The notes: a model not told the origin generated them from the sequence alone. A stretch of 64,000 bases of DNA from Saccharothrix sp. (GCF_031180885.1 NZ_JAPSLK010000032.1:1-64000); one strand, 5' to 3'; shown: positions 9,719 through 18,360, counted from the stretch's first letter. Numbers and translations are program-made.

Positions 9719-10144
9719 ATGACCGGCATCCCGGAGGCGTTCGCCAAGTTCCGCTCCGATGTCGAGGCGGCGGTGACGAGAGGGCGTCGGGCGGCGTCCG
9801 CGGCCTCGGCGGCGAACGCCGCTCAGCGCAACCGGAACCGGGAGCTGGCCGACCAAGCCCGGGCCAAGCAGGTCGGGCCGGACACCCAGCGGCCCACCTC
9901 CGAGGACGTCCGTCGGGTGGCCACCGGGTTCCGCGAGGACCGCGGTCTGCCGATCGACCGCCTGCCTTCGGGCGCCGAACTCCTCGCGCCGGCCGAAGAA
10001 TCGCAGAAGCGAACGGACGCGAATGCAAATCCCGCGCCGCCACCGCCTGTGTCCGGATCGCGCGCCGTCGCCGGCCCGAGTGGCCAGCTGCCCCCGGAAA
10101 GGGGCGATGACGAGGACTTTTCGCAAGCGCGAATCCTCTACTGA
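9719..10144 (+). CDS. Small charged protein with acidic C-terminal tail, secretion-linked hypothetical
   Basis: A 141-residue protein with no recognised domain. The first about 60 residues are Ala/Arg/Gln-rich and probably helical (AASAASAANAAQRNRNRELA). The middle is Pro-rich and disordered. The end reads DDEDFSQARILY. A similar tail (DDDDDFGGQSWLT) closes the protein at 17602-18075, also next to WXG100-type genes. ATG 9719 is chosen because GAGGGA lies 6 bases upstream. It sits 11 bases after the Hsp70-like gene and ahead of the WXG100 pair, so it is probably part of the same operon. A role as chaperone or substrate of type VII secretion is inference only. Confidence 0.7.
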   Translation: MTGIPEAFAKFRSDVEAAVTRGRRAASAASAANAAQRNRNRELADQARAKQVGPDTQRPTSEDVRRVATGFREDRGLPIDRLPSGAELLAPAEESQKRTDANANPAPPPPVSGSRAVAGPSGQLPPERGDDEDFSQARILY

Positions 10145-10296
10145 CTGCCCGGTTCCACCGGCTTGCGTTTACTACCGCAACTACTTCCGAAGAACTCGCG
10201 ACAGGGCGGAACCGACCGTGGCAGGGTCTGCGTCGGAAGAGGCGTACCAAGCAAGAACGGGTACGACCTGATCTCTGATGAAGGGGGTTTCTCCCA

Positions 10297-10614
10297 ATGT
10301 CTGGTTACGGTACCGGGACTGACGAGCTGGTCCAGGCTGCGAAGGACATCGTGAGCGTGGACGAGTCCGTTCAGGGCATCCTGAACCAGGTCCGCAGCAC
10401 CGTCGACACCGTCAGCGGCAGCTGGAAGGGCGCGGCGGCCACGGCGTTCAACACGCTGATGACGCGCTTCGACGAGGACGCCCGCAAGCTCCAGGAGGCG
10501 CTGCGCGCGATCGCCGAGCAGATGTCCGGCAGCGCCGACATCTACGCCCGCCAGGAAGAGGAGCAGAACCAGTCCATGAGCAGCCTGACCAGCCGCCTCG
10601 CCGGTGGGTTCTGA
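10297..10614 (+). CDS. esxU: WXG100-family ESX protein, first of pair (EsxU position)
   Basis: A 105-residue two-helix protein with the WXG turn (GSWKGAAA) in the middle and no signal peptide, as expected for a small type VII secretion substrate. It starts SGYGTGTDELVQAA. ATG 10297 follows a purine-rich GAAGGGGG. It forms a pair with the next gene, 80 bases downstream, and such proteins normally fold as heterodimers before export. The place between an Rv3446c-type gene and rplM matches esxU-esxT of M. tuberculosis. The symbol is given by position and family, not by a search. Confidence 0.85.
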   Translation: MSGYGTGTDELVQAAKDIVSVDESVQGILNQVRSTVDTVSGSWKGAAATAFNTLMTRFDEDARKLQEALRAIAEQMSGSADIYARQEEEQNQSMSSLTSRLAGGF

Positions 10615-10694
10615 TCTGCTCCGACTGCTTCGGCAGCTCTTCGCTTTCTGTTTCCGCACGCGCTCGGCACCATTGACTTTTAGGTAGGGGAGAA

Positions 10695-10985
10695 ATGAAC
10701 GACGGCCGTATTGAAGTCAACTTCGGCGAGCTCGCCAACGCCGCGAGCAACATCTCGAGCCAGGCCAGCCAGGTCCAGCAGCAGCTGGACGACTTGAAGC
10801 AGCGCCTCAGCCCGGTCATCGCCCAGTGGCAGGGTGGCGCGTCCGAGGCGTACCAGGAGGCGCAGCGGAAGTGGGACACCTCCGCCGCCGACCTCCAGTC
10901 GGTGCTCGCCTCCATCGGTGTCGCCGTGCAGCAGGCCACCGAGGCCTACGAGGCCGCCGAGAACACGAACCGCGGCCGTTGGTGA
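10695..10985 (+). CDS. esxT: WXG100-family ESX protein, second of pair (EsxT position)
   Basis: A 96-residue protein with a WQG turn (VIAQWQGGASEAY) between two predicted helices. ATG 10695 is preceded by AGGTAGGGGAG. The C-terminal half contains Y-x3-E (YEAAE), close to the Yxxx[D/E] export signal known for type VII substrates. It is probably the heterodimer partner of the preceding gene. A strong hairpin follows, so the secretion genes appear to be transcribed separately from rplM-rpsI. Confidence 0.85.
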   Translation: MNDGRIEVNFGELANAASNISSQASQVQQQLDDLKQRLSPVIAQWQGGASEAYQEAQRKWDTSAADLQSVLASIGVAVQQATEAYEAAENTNRGRW

Positions 10986-11012
10986 ACTGCGCCATCACCG
11001 TGTGACTCTCGC

Positions 11013-11045
11013 GAGACCCCGGGCTCTTCGAAGGCCCGGGGTCTC
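11013..11045 (+). terminator. Hairpin terminator after the WXG100 pair
   Basis: GAGACCCCGGGC (11013-11024) pairs perfectly with 11034-11045 around a 9-base loop. There is no T-run, which is common in high-GC actinobacteria. Confidence 0.75.
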
Positions 11046-11108
11046 GTCCTGTTCGGGCCGCTCCGCGCGGTGTGAACGGGTGTTCCAGGCCGGTGGGCGG
11101 GGGTCGTT

Positions 11109-11138
11109 TTGACCTGGACATGGGCCTACCGGTATCTT
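11109..11138 (+). promoter_or_regulatory. Likely rplM-rpsI promoter
   Basis: TTGACC (11109-11114) and TATCTT (11133-11138) are 18 bp apart, close to the housekeeping -35/-10 pattern. It would give a leader of about 125 bases before the GTG of rplM. A leader of this size could hold ribosomal-protein autoregulation, but no specific structure was identified. Confidence 0.5.
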
Positions 11139-11269
11139 CCTACGTTGTTGTGCGGTACCCGGTGCGCTTCCGCGTGCCTCGTGTTCTGGTCCACCTGCCC
11201 GACTGGGGTGTCTGGAGCCTGAGCAGCCGCCGCAATGACCCCAGACGCAAGTGACGACGAGGTAGACCC

Positions 11270-11713
11270 GTGCGCACGTACAGCCCGAAGCCCGGCGAGG
11301 TGACCCGAGCCTGGCACGTGATCGACGCCCAGGACGTGGTGCTCGGCCGGCTCGCCACCCAGGCCGCGACGCTGCTGCGCGGCAAGCACAAGCCGACTTA
11401 CGCCCCCCACGTTGACACCGGTGACTTCGTCATCATCATCAACGCGGACAAGGTGGCGCTGACCGGCAACAAGCGTGACCAGGAGTTCGTGTACCGGCAC
11501 TCCGGCCACCCGGGCGGTCTTCGCCAGAAGTCGTTCGGCGAGGTGCTCGACACCCGGGCCGACCGGCTGGTCGAGAAGGCCATCAAGGGCATGCTGCCCA
11601 AGAACCGCCTGGGCCGTGTGATCGCCGGCAAGCTCAAGGTCTACACGGGCCCGACCCACCCGCACGCGGCGCAGCAGCCGCAGCCGTTCGAGATCAAGAA
11701 GGTCGCCCAGTGA
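11270..11713 (+). CDS. rplM: 50S ribosomal protein L13
   Basis: A 147-residue protein of normal length for L13. It has [16 protein letters not shown] near the N-terminus, [12 protein letters not shown] in the middle and RAVKGMLPKN-like [12 protein letters not shown] followed by [11 protein letters not shown]. It is an early-assembly protein of the large subunit. The GTG start overlaps nothing upstream. The stop overlaps the GTG of rpsI (GTGA), the usual translational coupling of this conserved pair. Confidence 0.97.
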   Translation: MRTYSPKPGEVTRAWHVIDAQDVVLGRLATQAATLLRGKHKPTYAPHVDTGDFVIIINADKVALTGNKRDQEFVYRHSGHPGGLRQKSFGEVLDTRADRLVEKAIKGMLPKNRLGRVIAGKLKVYTGPTHPHAAQQPQPFEIKKVAQ

Positions 11714-12270
11714 CCGAGCCGTACTCCGAGGAAAACGACGTGACCACCCCTGAGGTCGAGACCGAGGCCGTCGAAGCCGTCGAGGCGGAGACCGCCGTCG
11801 AGTCCGATGTCGACGGTGCCCAGGACGAGGCCGCCGAGCCCGCCCCCGCGCCCGTCGTGCGCCCCGTGCTCAGCGCCGGCGCCCACCACCTCGCGCAGAC
11901 CGTCGGCCGCCGCAAGGAGGCCATCGTCCGCGTGCGCCTGCTGCCCGGCACCGGCAAGTTCACCCTGAACGGGAAGTCCCTCGAGACGTACTTCCCGAAC
12001 AAGGTGCACCAGCAGCTCATCCGCGAGCCCCTGGTGACCACGGAGAAGCCGGAGACGTTCGACGTCATCGCCAACCTCAGCGGCGGCGGCATCACCGGCC
12101 AGGCCGGCGCGCTGCGCCTCGCGATCGCCCGCGCGCTCGTCGCCGTGGACTCCGAGGATCGCCCGGTGCTGAAGAAGGCCGGCTTCCTCACCCGTGACCC
12201 GCGGGTCAAGGAGCGGAAGAAGTACGGTCTCAAGAAGGCCCGCAAGGCGCCTCAGTACAGCAAGCGCTGA
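11710..12270 (+). CDS. rpsI: 30S ribosomal protein S9
   Basis: A 186-residue protein. The S9 domain begins near residue 64 ([16 protein letters not shown]) and ends with the conserved basic tail [10 protein letters not shown], whose last residues reach the ribosomal P site. The first about 60 residues are an acidic Glu/Ala-rich extension, as in other actinobacteria. It starts at GTG 11710, overlapping the rplM stop by four bases. A long hairpin terminator follows. Confidence 0.97.
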   Translation: MTEPYSEENDVTTPEVETEAVEAVEAETAVESDVDGAQDEAAEPAPAPVVRPVLSAGAHHLAQTVGRRKEAIVRVRLLPGTGKFTLNGKSLETYFPNKVHQQLIREPLVTTEKPETFDVIANLSGGGITGQAGALRLAIARALVAVDSEDRPVLKKAGFLTRDPRVKERKKYGLKKARKAPQYSKR

Positions 12271-12296
12271 CCTCGCGGTCGGCACCACAGCACTAC

Positions 12297-12339
12297 CTGC
12301 GGGAGCAGTCAGTTCTTCGTCGAACTGCTGCTCCCGCAG
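12297..12339 (+). terminator. Terminator of rplM-rpsI
   Basis: CTGCGGGAGCAG (12297-12308) pairs with 12328-12339. Inside, CAGTTC (12310-12315) pairs with GAACTG (12322-12327) around TTCGTC. Together they form an 18-bp stem with one bulged base. Confidence 0.85.
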
Positions 12340-12388
12340 TGCTTTCCACCCGATGTTGTGTGGTTGATCACGAAAGGTCATGGCGATC

Positions 12389-13723
12389 ATGGGTCGGCTG
12401 TTCGGCACTGACGGTGTGCGTGGTCTGGCGAATGCGGACCTGACCCCGGAGCTGGCGCTGTCGCTGGCCGCCGCCGCCGCTCGCGTGCTGGCCGAGCACG
12501 ACCGGTCGCACCGGCCGGTCGCCGTCGTCGGGCGCGACCCGCGGGCCAGCGGTGAGATGCTGGAGGCCGCCGTGGTGGCGGGGCTCACGGCGGCGGGCGC
12601 GGACGTGCTGCGGGCGGGCGTGCTGCCGACCCCGGCGGTCGCCTACCTGGTCGCGGCGCTGGGCGCGGACGTCGGTGTGATGATCTCCGCCTCGCACAAC
12701 CCGATGCCGGACAACGGCATCAAGCTGTTCGCGGCGGGCGGGCACAAGCTGCCGGACTCCGTCGAGGACGAGATCGAGCAGAAGCTGGGCGTGCAGGACC
12801 ACCGCCCGACCGGCGCGGGCATCGGCCGCGTCCGGGACGTCGAGGACGCCGAGGGCCAGTACGTGCAGCACCTGCTGAAGGTGACGCCGCACCGCCTGGA
12901 CGGCATCAAGGTCGTCGTGGACTGCGCGAACGGCGCCGCGTCCGTGGCCGCGCCGGACGCCTACCGCCGCGCGGGCGCAGAGGTCGTCGAGATCCACACC
13001 TCGCCGGACGGCCTGAACATCAACGACGGCTGCGGCTCCACCCACCTGGACGAGATCCGCAGGGCCGTCCGAGAGCACGGCGCCGACCTGGGCATCGCGC
13101 ACGACGGCGACGCCGACCGCTGCCTTGCCGTGGATGCGGACGGCAACGAGGTCGACGGCGACCAGATCATGGCGGTCCTGGCGATCGGCATGAAGGAGTC
13201 CGGTGAGCTGACCGACGACACCCTGGTCGCCACCGTGATGAGCAACCTCGGCCTGCACCTGGCGATGCGGGAGCACGGCATCACGCTGCGCACCGCCGCC
13301 GTGGGCGACCGGTACGTGCTGGAGGAGCTGCGGGCCGGCGGGTACGCGCTGGGCGGCGAGCAGTCCGGCCACGTGGTCCTGCCCGCGCACGCCACCACCG
13401 GCGACGGCCTGCTGACCGCGTTGCGCCTGATGTCCCGCATGGCGGAGACCGGCAAGTCGCTGGCCGAGCTGGCGGGCGTGATGCGGCGGCTGCCGCAGGT
13501 GCTGGTCAACGTCGTGGTCGCGGACAAGGCGCGGGTGGCGAAGGACACGGCGGTCAGCGAGGCCGTGGCGGCGGTCGAGGCGGAGCTGGGCGACACCGGC
13601 CGCGTCCTGCTGCGCCCGTCCGGGACGGAGCAGCTCGTCCGGGTGATGGTCGAGGCCCCCACCCACGAACTGGCGGAGTCGGCGGCGCAGCGCCTGGCGG
13701 GTGTGGTTTCCTCGGTGGGCTGA
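12389..13723 (+). CDS. glmM: Phosphoglucosamine mutase
   Basis: It converts glucosamine-6-phosphate to glucosamine-1-phosphate for peptidoglycan precursor synthesis. The 444-residue protein has the phosphoserine loop [13 protein letters not shown] near residue 100, the metal-binding DGDADR and the sugar-binding GGEQSGH. ATG 12389 gives [12 protein letters not shown], the usual GlmM start. An in-frame ATG at 12380 is only two bases from the GAAAGG ribosome site and is less likely. Its place after rpsI and in the same region as glmS is typical of actinobacteria. Confidence 0.96.
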   Translation: MGRLFGTDGVRGLANADLTPELALSLAAAAARVLAEHDRSHRPVAVVGRDPRASGEMLEAAVVAGLTAAGADVLRAGVLPTPAVAYLVAALGADVGVMISASHNPMPDNGIKLFAAGGHKLPDSVEDEIEQKLGVQDHRPTGAGIGRVRDVEDAEGQYVQHLLKVTPHRLDGIKVVVDCANGAASVAAPDAYRRAGAEVVEIHTSPDGLNINDGCGSTHLDEIRRAVREHGADLGIAHDGDADRCLAVDADGNEVDGDQIMAVLAIGMKESGELTDDTLVATVMSNLGLHLAMREHGITLRTAAVGDRYVLEELRAGGYALGGEQSGHVVLPAHATTGDGLLTALRLMSRMAETGKSLAELAGVMRRLPQVLVNVVVADKARVAKDTAVSEAVAAVEAELGDTGRVLLRPSGTEQLVRVMVEAPTHELAESAAQRLAGVVSSVG

Positions 13724-13745
13724 TTCTCGACCTCCGGGGGCACCC

Positions 13746-14120
13746 ATGGTGATCGACCTGCTGATCCTCCTCGTCCTGATCGGGGTGGTGGTCGGGATCG
13801 TCCTGATCGTCAAGTCGACCAAGAAGAACCGGCAGAACAACCCCTACGGTCACGGCCCGCAGCCGCCCTACGGGCAGCAGCAGCCGCCTTACGGGCACCC
13901 GGGTCAGCAGCAGCCGTACGGCCCGCCCGGCCAGTTCGGCCCGCCCGGGCAGCAGCCGCCCTACGGCCAGCCGGGGCCGGTCCCGCCCGGTCAGGTCCCG
14001 CCGGGGCAGCAGCCGTTCGGCCAACCGGGTCAGCCCGGCCCGTACGGCCAGCCGCCGCAGGGTCCGCCGCCCGGCCAGTTCCCGCCGCCCGGACCGGGTC
14101 AGCCGCCGCATCGGGGATGA
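13746..14120 (+). CDS. Small membrane-anchored Pro/Gly/Tyr/Gln-rich protein
   Basis: A 124-residue protein. One N-terminal hydrophobic helix (VIDLLILLVLIGVVVGIVLI, residues about 2-21) is followed by a short basic stretch (KSTKKNRQ). About 90 residues of PPYGQ/PPGQ-type low-complexity repeat then run to the end. ATG 13746 sits 23 bases after glmM, so it may be cotranscribed. No enzyme motif is present. Comparable short tethered proteins occur in many actinobacteria, but I do not recognise a function. The repeats could interact with the cell wall or act as a flexible tail (inference). Confidence 0.7.
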   Translation: MVIDLLILLVLIGVVVGIVLIVKSTKKNRQNNPYGHGPQPPYGQQQPPYGHPGQQQPYGPPGQFGPPGQQPPYGQPGPVPPGQVPPGQQPFGQPGQPGPYGQPPQGPPPGQFPPPGPGQPPHRG

Positions 14121-14282
14121 GCACCCGCGGTGGCGTTTACACCTGCAAGGAACGCGTCCGAACAGCCGTCGGACGGCCCCGCAGGCTGCCACGATGGGAA
14201 CCGGGCGCCGAAGCGTCGCGTCGTAACGGACGAGTTCGGTAGAGGGTCGTGGCCGTCGCGCCACGGAGGGGAGTGAAGCGCC

Positions 14283-14585
14283 GTGGCCGGTTACGGCACC
14301 AGTACCGAGGCCATGCAAAAGGCCTCCAAGGCTATTTCCGACACCGCTAAGGACACGGCGGAAGAACTCCAGAAGGTGGGCCAGACCGAAACGGTCGACG
14401 CCGATTTCGGCGAAGCGCACAAGCAGCACTTCGCGAAGTACAAGTCGGGCGTCGAGAACTTCGGCAAGGGCATCACGAACATGTCGACGACGCTCGGTTC
14501 CTTCGCGGGCAAGATCGCCGCCGGCGCCTCGACCTACGGTGACGTCGAGTCCCAGAACGCCGGCAACGTGGGGAGCAAGTACTGA
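14283..14585 (+). CDS. WXG100-size helical protein lacking the WXG motif
   Basis: A 100-residue predicted helix-turn-helix protein. It starts AGYGTSTEAMQKAS, resembling the start of the ESX protein at 10297 (SGYGTGTDELVQAA), but has DFGEAH where the WXG turn would be. GTG 14283 follows GGAGGGGAG. Its stop overlaps the ATG of the next gene by one base (TGATG), so the two are translationally coupled. Position between glmM and glmS, ahead of a larger protein, matches Rv3440c-Rv3439c of M. tuberculosis (from memory). It probably partners the large protein that follows. Confidence 0.75.
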   Translation: MAGYGTSTEAMQKASKAISDTAKDTAEELQKVGQTETVDADFGEAHKQHFAKYKSGVENFGKGITNMSTTLGSFAGKIAAGASTYGDVESQNAGNVGSKY

Positions 14586-17500
14586 TGGCCGAGCCAGGCT
14601 GGAACGAGGTCAAGGCCCTCCTCGACGACCCGAACGTCTCCGAGGAGAAGAAGAAGGCGCTGCTGCGCGAGTACACCAACTCCACCGCGCCCTGGAACAT
14701 CCCCGACGAGGCCGAGACCTACCAGGACCGCTACGACTACGACAGCTGGGACGTCAGCCTCTACAACCGCGCCACCAGCGACCTCGAAGGCGTCTACAAC
14801 GAGGCCAAGGCCGAGTCCGACACCAAGAGCTACAACAGCCGCGAGCAGACCAAGGCCGTCAACGAGGGCCAGAAGTCGTTGGACGGCAAGCAGCCGCCGT
14901 CGGCGTCCGGCGCGGGCACGAAGAACTCGAACGAGCTGTTCGACGCCGGCAAGGCGGGCCTGAAGGTCTTCGAGAAGTTCATGCCGATCTGGAACAACCG
15001 GCCCGGCGACTGCCTCGGCAACACGACCAACCTGGACTACGCGAACCACATCGAGAAGCCGTACAACGAGCAGCGGAACATCAACTTCCACAAGCTGCTC
15101 ATGGAGGCCGACGAGTTCAGCACGGCCAAGACCAAGATCGACGAGATGCGCGGGGACGTCGACGCGCAGCTCAAGGGCCTGTACGGCGAGTGGAAGGGCC
15201 AGGCGGCCGACAAGTCGCACGAGCACTACAACGACCAGATCGTCCCCAAGATCAACGAGCTGGGCGAGGGCCTGGACGGCGCGGCCAAGCTCACCCGGAC
15301 CGCGGTGACCGGCGTCTACCAGCTCTGCAAGAGCAAGGCCGACGAGGTCCTGGAGATGTACCGGGAGCAGATCGCGCAGGCGGACACGTACATGGCCGAG
15401 AAGGTCGTGTCGTTCGCCCGCGGCGAGGGCGACTACTCCAAGGACCGCGTGCTGGAGATCGCCGGCTGGGTCGACTCGAAGATGGGCAGCAACATCGCGG
15501 ACCGCATCAACAGCGATGACTGCTACCTCAACGACGAGAACAAAGAATACGCGATCAACCAGTGCAAGCGGTGGATCCAGCAGTCGTTCAACACCGAGTT
15601 CTGGGGCCTGTACACGCAGTTCAAGAACCTGTGCGAGACGACGAAGTCCTCTGTGGACCAGAAGTGGGAGGCGCTGGCCTCCTACATGTCCGGCTTCGAG
15701 AACCCGTTCCCGGCCGCGTCCGGCGGTGACGACAAGGGCGGCAACGACGGCAACGGCAACGGCAACGGGAGCGGCACCCCGCCCGGCGGTGGTGGCGGCA
15801 CGCCCGGTGGCGGTGGTGGCGGCACGCCCGGCGGTGGCGGCGGCATGCCGGAGGTCCCGAAGCCGGAGAACCCGCTGGACAAGGACGGCGACGGCAAGCC
15901 CGACGACGTCAAGATCCCCGGCGACACCGACGGCGACGGCAAGATCGACGACCTGGACGGGGACGGCAAGAAGGACGACCTCGACGGCGACGGCAAGCCC
16001 GACGGGCTCAAGGGCGAGGAGGAGCCCGAGACCGTCACCATCAAGAGCGGCGACAACGAGATCAAGATCACGGAGCCGGACGAGCGCGGCCACGTGCAGA
16101 TCACCGTCGACACGCCGACCAGCGAGCCGAAGACCTACGACGTCGACTTCAGCAACAACCCGGATGCGTTGAAGGCGTTGACCGGCCAGAACGGCGCAGC
16201 GGCGCTCGCGGGTGCGCTGGCCGGCGCGACCCCGGTGTCCGGCGGTGCTCCCGGTGGCACGCCCGGTGCTCCTGGCGGTCCGGCCGGTGGTCCGGCGGTC
16301 GGGGCTACGGCGGGTGGCGCCGAGGGAGGCGCGATCCCGATCGAGGCCGGTGCGGACGGCAAGGCCCTCATCGAGGTGGACGGCCTGGCGATCACCGCCG
16401 AGGTCGACCCGCTGACCGGTGAGATCAACCTGACCGTGGACAACGGCGACGGCACGCCCGAGGAGTACGGCGTCGAGTTCGGCGAGGACAAGGCCGACGA
16501 CGGCAAGGCGGGCATCCCGACCATCGACGACGCGGTCCCCATGCCCGCCGAGGTGCCGCCGGGCCAGCCGGACGTGCGCGCGATGCCGTTCGAGGGCGGC
16601 GCGGAGACGCTCATCGGGCAGGAGTCCGGGGTGGGTGTCGCGGTGGGTGGTGCGGTCGGCGAGCCGTTGATCGCGTCGCCCGACACCGGGTTCGGCGGTG
16701 GCGGTTTCAGCGGTGGCCCGACCGCGCCTGACCCTGGTTTTGGTGGTGGGTTCGGTGGTGGCGGGACGGCCCCCGACCCGGGCTTTGGTGGCGGGTTCGG
16801 GCCGGGTGGCGGTGCGGAGCCGTTGATCGGGCAGCCGGAGCCGGCGATCGGGTTCGTGGACCCGGCCGGCGTCGCGCCCGACCCCGGGCTCTCCGCGCCG
16901 GGCACGCCGGGTGGCGGCTTCACGACCATGCCGGCGGCTGATCCCGGTTTCGCGCCGGGTGCGCCGGGTCAGGGTGGCTTCACGACCATGCCGGCGGCCG
17001 ACCCCGGTTTTGCGCCCGGTCAGGGTGGTGCGCCGGGCGGTGGCTTCGGCCATGGCGGCGGTGGTGGCTTCGCCGGCGGCGGTGGCGGTGGCTTCGCCGG
17101 GGACGTCGGCCAAGGTGGCGGCGGTGGCGGTTTCGGTGGTGGGGGTCCGCAGTTCGCCCACCACGAGCAGACGTTCACCGCGCCCGACACCAGCGGCACG
17201 ACCACGACGTCCGGTGCCTCGGTGTTCGGTGGCGGCGGGTCGGCCGGGTTCGGCGGTGCGGACTCCGTGTGGGGCGCGCCGACGTCGGACAACACGTGGA
17301 GCAGCCCGTCCGGCAGTGCGGACCAGGGTCTGGCGTCCAACATGAACACGTCCGAGGCGGGCCAGCCGGGCGCGGCGACGCTGCCGTCCATGACCGAGTC
17401 GCACGGGCAGTCGTCCGGGTCGCCGATGGGTGGCGGCATGATGGGCGGCGGTATGCCGATGGGTGGCGGCATGGCGGGCGGCGGCCAGCAGGGCGGTGGC

Positions 17501-17605
17501 GACACCGAGCGCAGCCCCGGCCAGTGGCGCACCACCGGCTCGCTGTTCGACGACGACGTGAACCTCAGCCGCGTCCAGGGCGTGCTGGGTGAGGAGGGTC
17601 GATGA
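14585..17605 (+). CDS. Large putative type VII-linked protein with WXG-like segment, calcium-type repeats and Gly-rich tail
   Basis: A 1006-residue protein without a signal peptide. Residues 1 to about 375 are helical and charged, with a WXG-like turn (LYGEWKGQAADK) near 202. A poly-Gly linker (about 380-420) follows. Next come four or five DxDGDGxxDD repeats at about 430-476 (DTDGDGKIDD, DLDGDGKKDD), the type-3 thrombospondin/EF-hand-like calcium pattern. Two similar beta segments (VTIKSGDNEIKI and ALIEVDGLAITA) come after these, and then about 400 residues of Gly-rich sequence with repeated PDPGFGGGFG and FTTMPAADPGFAPG units. It is coupled to the preceding WXG100-size gene. An exported effector or surface protein is a reasonable inference, but no toxin domain is visible. 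Confidence 0.7.
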   Translation: MAEPGWNEVKALLDDPNVSEEKKKALLREYTNSTAPWNIPDEAETYQDRYDYDSWDVSLYNRATSDLEGVYNEAKAESDTKSYNSREQTKAVNEGQKSLDGKQPPSASGAGTKNSNELFDAGKAGLKVFEKFMPIWNNRPGDCLGNTTNLDYANHIEKPYNEQRNINFHKLLMEADEFSTAKTKIDEMRGDVDAQLKGLYGEWKGQAADKSHEHYNDQIVPKINELGEGLDGAAKLTRTAVTGVYQLCKSKADEVLEMYREQIAQADTYMAEKVVSFARGEGDYSKDRVLEIAGWVDSKMGSNIADRINSDDCYLNDENKEYAINQCKRWIQQSFNTEFWGLYTQFKNLCETTKSSVDQKWEALASYMSGFENPFPAASGGDDKGGNDGNGNGNGSGTPPGGGGGTPGGGGGGTPGGGGGMPEVPKPENPLDKDGDGKPDDVKIPGDTDGDGKIDDLDGDGKKDDLDGDGKPDGLKGEEEPETVTIKSGDNEIKITEPDERGHVQITVDTPTSEPKTYDVDFSNNPDALKALTGQNGAAALAGALAGATPVSGGAPGGTPGAPGGPAGGPAVGATAGGAEGGAIPIEAGADGKALIEVDGLAITAEVDPLTGEINLTVDNGDGTPEEYGVEFGEDKADDGKAGIPTIDDAVPMPAEVPPGQPDVRAMPFEGGAETLIGQESGVGVAVGGAVGEPLIASPDTGFGGGGFSGGPTAPDPGFGGGFGGGGTAPDPGFGGGFGPGGGAEPLIGQPEPAIGFVDPAGVAPDPGLSAPGTPGGGFTTMPAADPGFAPGAPGQGGFTTMPAADPGFAPGQGGAPGGGFGHGGGGGFAGGGGGGFAGDVGQGGGGGGFGGGGPQFAHHEQTFTAPDTSGTTTTSGASVFGGGGSAGFGGADSVWGAPTSDNTWSSPSGSADQGLASNMNTSEAGQPGAATLPSMTESHGQSSGSPMGGGMMGGGMPMGGGMAGGGQQGGGDTERSPGQWRTTGSLFDDDVNLSRVQGVLGEEGR

Positions 17606-18075
17606 GCGCTTCTGCCGAGCGCCTCGCCGCGGCGATGAACCGCATGGACCAGATCGACCGGGAGGCCGCCGACCTGCGCGAGCTGCGGGAACGGCACTCC
17701 CGGGAGGCGCGGGACAAGGCGGGTGACGCCTTCTCCAAGCAGGCGCAGATCGCGGAGAAGACGATCGAGCGCATCCAGGAGGCGGGCAAGGCCCAGAAGG
17801 CCGCCGGCGGCTGGGGCACGACCGCGGCGACCCAGAAGAAGGGCGGCGAGTTCCAGTTCGGGACCGAGGACGACGAGCCGACGTACGAGGCGCAGCAGCA
17901 ACCGGGGTATGGGTGGTCCTCGGCCCAGCCGGCTCCTGTTGCCGCGCCCGTGCCGCCTCCGGTCACACCTCCGCCGGCCCCGACGCCGCCGCCACCTCCG
18001 GCTCGGCCCGCGGCTCGGAGGCCCGCACCGGTGGATGACGATGACGATTTCGGCGGCCAGAGCTGGCTGACGTGA
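17602..18075 (+). CDS. Small coiled-coil protein with proline-rich middle and acidic FGGQSWL tail
   Basis: A 157-residue protein. Residues about 5-75 are a charged coiled-coil-like helix (MNRMDQIDREAADLRELRER). The middle is Gln/Pro/Ala-rich, and the end is DDDDDFGGQSWLT. It starts at ATG 17602 inside the last codons of the large protein (ATGA overlap), so it is coupled to it. The tail resembles that of the 9719-10144 protein. I infer a shared docking or export role with type VII-type proteins; there is no direct evidence. Confidence 0.75.
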   Translation: MSASAERLAAAMNRMDQIDREAADLRELRERHSREARDKAGDAFSKQAQIAEKTIERIQEAGKAQKAAGGWGTTAATQKKGGEFQFGTEDDEPTYEAQQQPGYGWSSAQPAPVAAPVPPPVTPPPAPTPPPPPARPAARRPAPVDDDDDFGGQSWLT

Positions 18076-18079
18076 CGGG

Positions 18080-18120
18080 GAACGGCCCCCGCCTGAATGA
18101 GGTGGGGGCCGTTCTTTCTT
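18080..18120 (+). terminator. Rho-independent terminator of the second secretion-like cassette
   Basis: GAACGGCCCCCGCC (18080-18093) pairs with 18101-18114 with one G-T wobble. TTTCTT follows (18115-18120). Confidence 0.85.
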
Positions 18121-18207
18121 GGCCGCGTTGATCTGGCGGAGGTTTGACCGGGGCGGCGTTGGTGGGCGGGTGCCGGGCTGTGGGCTGGGCTTTGCTGCCG
18201 GTAGGTG

Positions 18208-18233
18208 TCCACCCACCCACCTCCTCCCAGGCC
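18208..18233 (-). repeat. G-rich 26-bp block, inverted copy of 103-128
   Basis: On the minus strand it reads GGCCTGGGAGGAGGTGGG and continues to 24 of 26 matches with 103-128. It lies 53 bp left of the second REP-like element. Confidence 0.6.
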
Positions 18234-18286
18234 ACCTCGCAAAAGCCCGAAAAGCACCCGCCTGCGTGCGGCCGCCTGCGGTGGCG

Positions 18287-18360
18287 GCACGGCCCGGCTC
18301 CGCCGGTCCGTGCGACCCGAGCGCGCAGCGCTCGGGTCTGCGCGCGAAGCGCGCTTGGCG
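18287..18360. repeat. REP-like intergenic element, copy 2
   Basis: It has the same three-hairpin layout as copy 1. Hairpin 1 is GCACGGCCCGGC/GCCGGTCCGTGC (18287-18313, one mismatch). Hairpin 2 is CCGAGCG-CGCAG-CGCTCGG. Hairpin 3 is GCGCGC-GAA-GCGCGC, containing the unusually stable GCGAAGC mini-hairpin. It is also 74 bp long and lies between converging genes. Confidence 0.75.
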
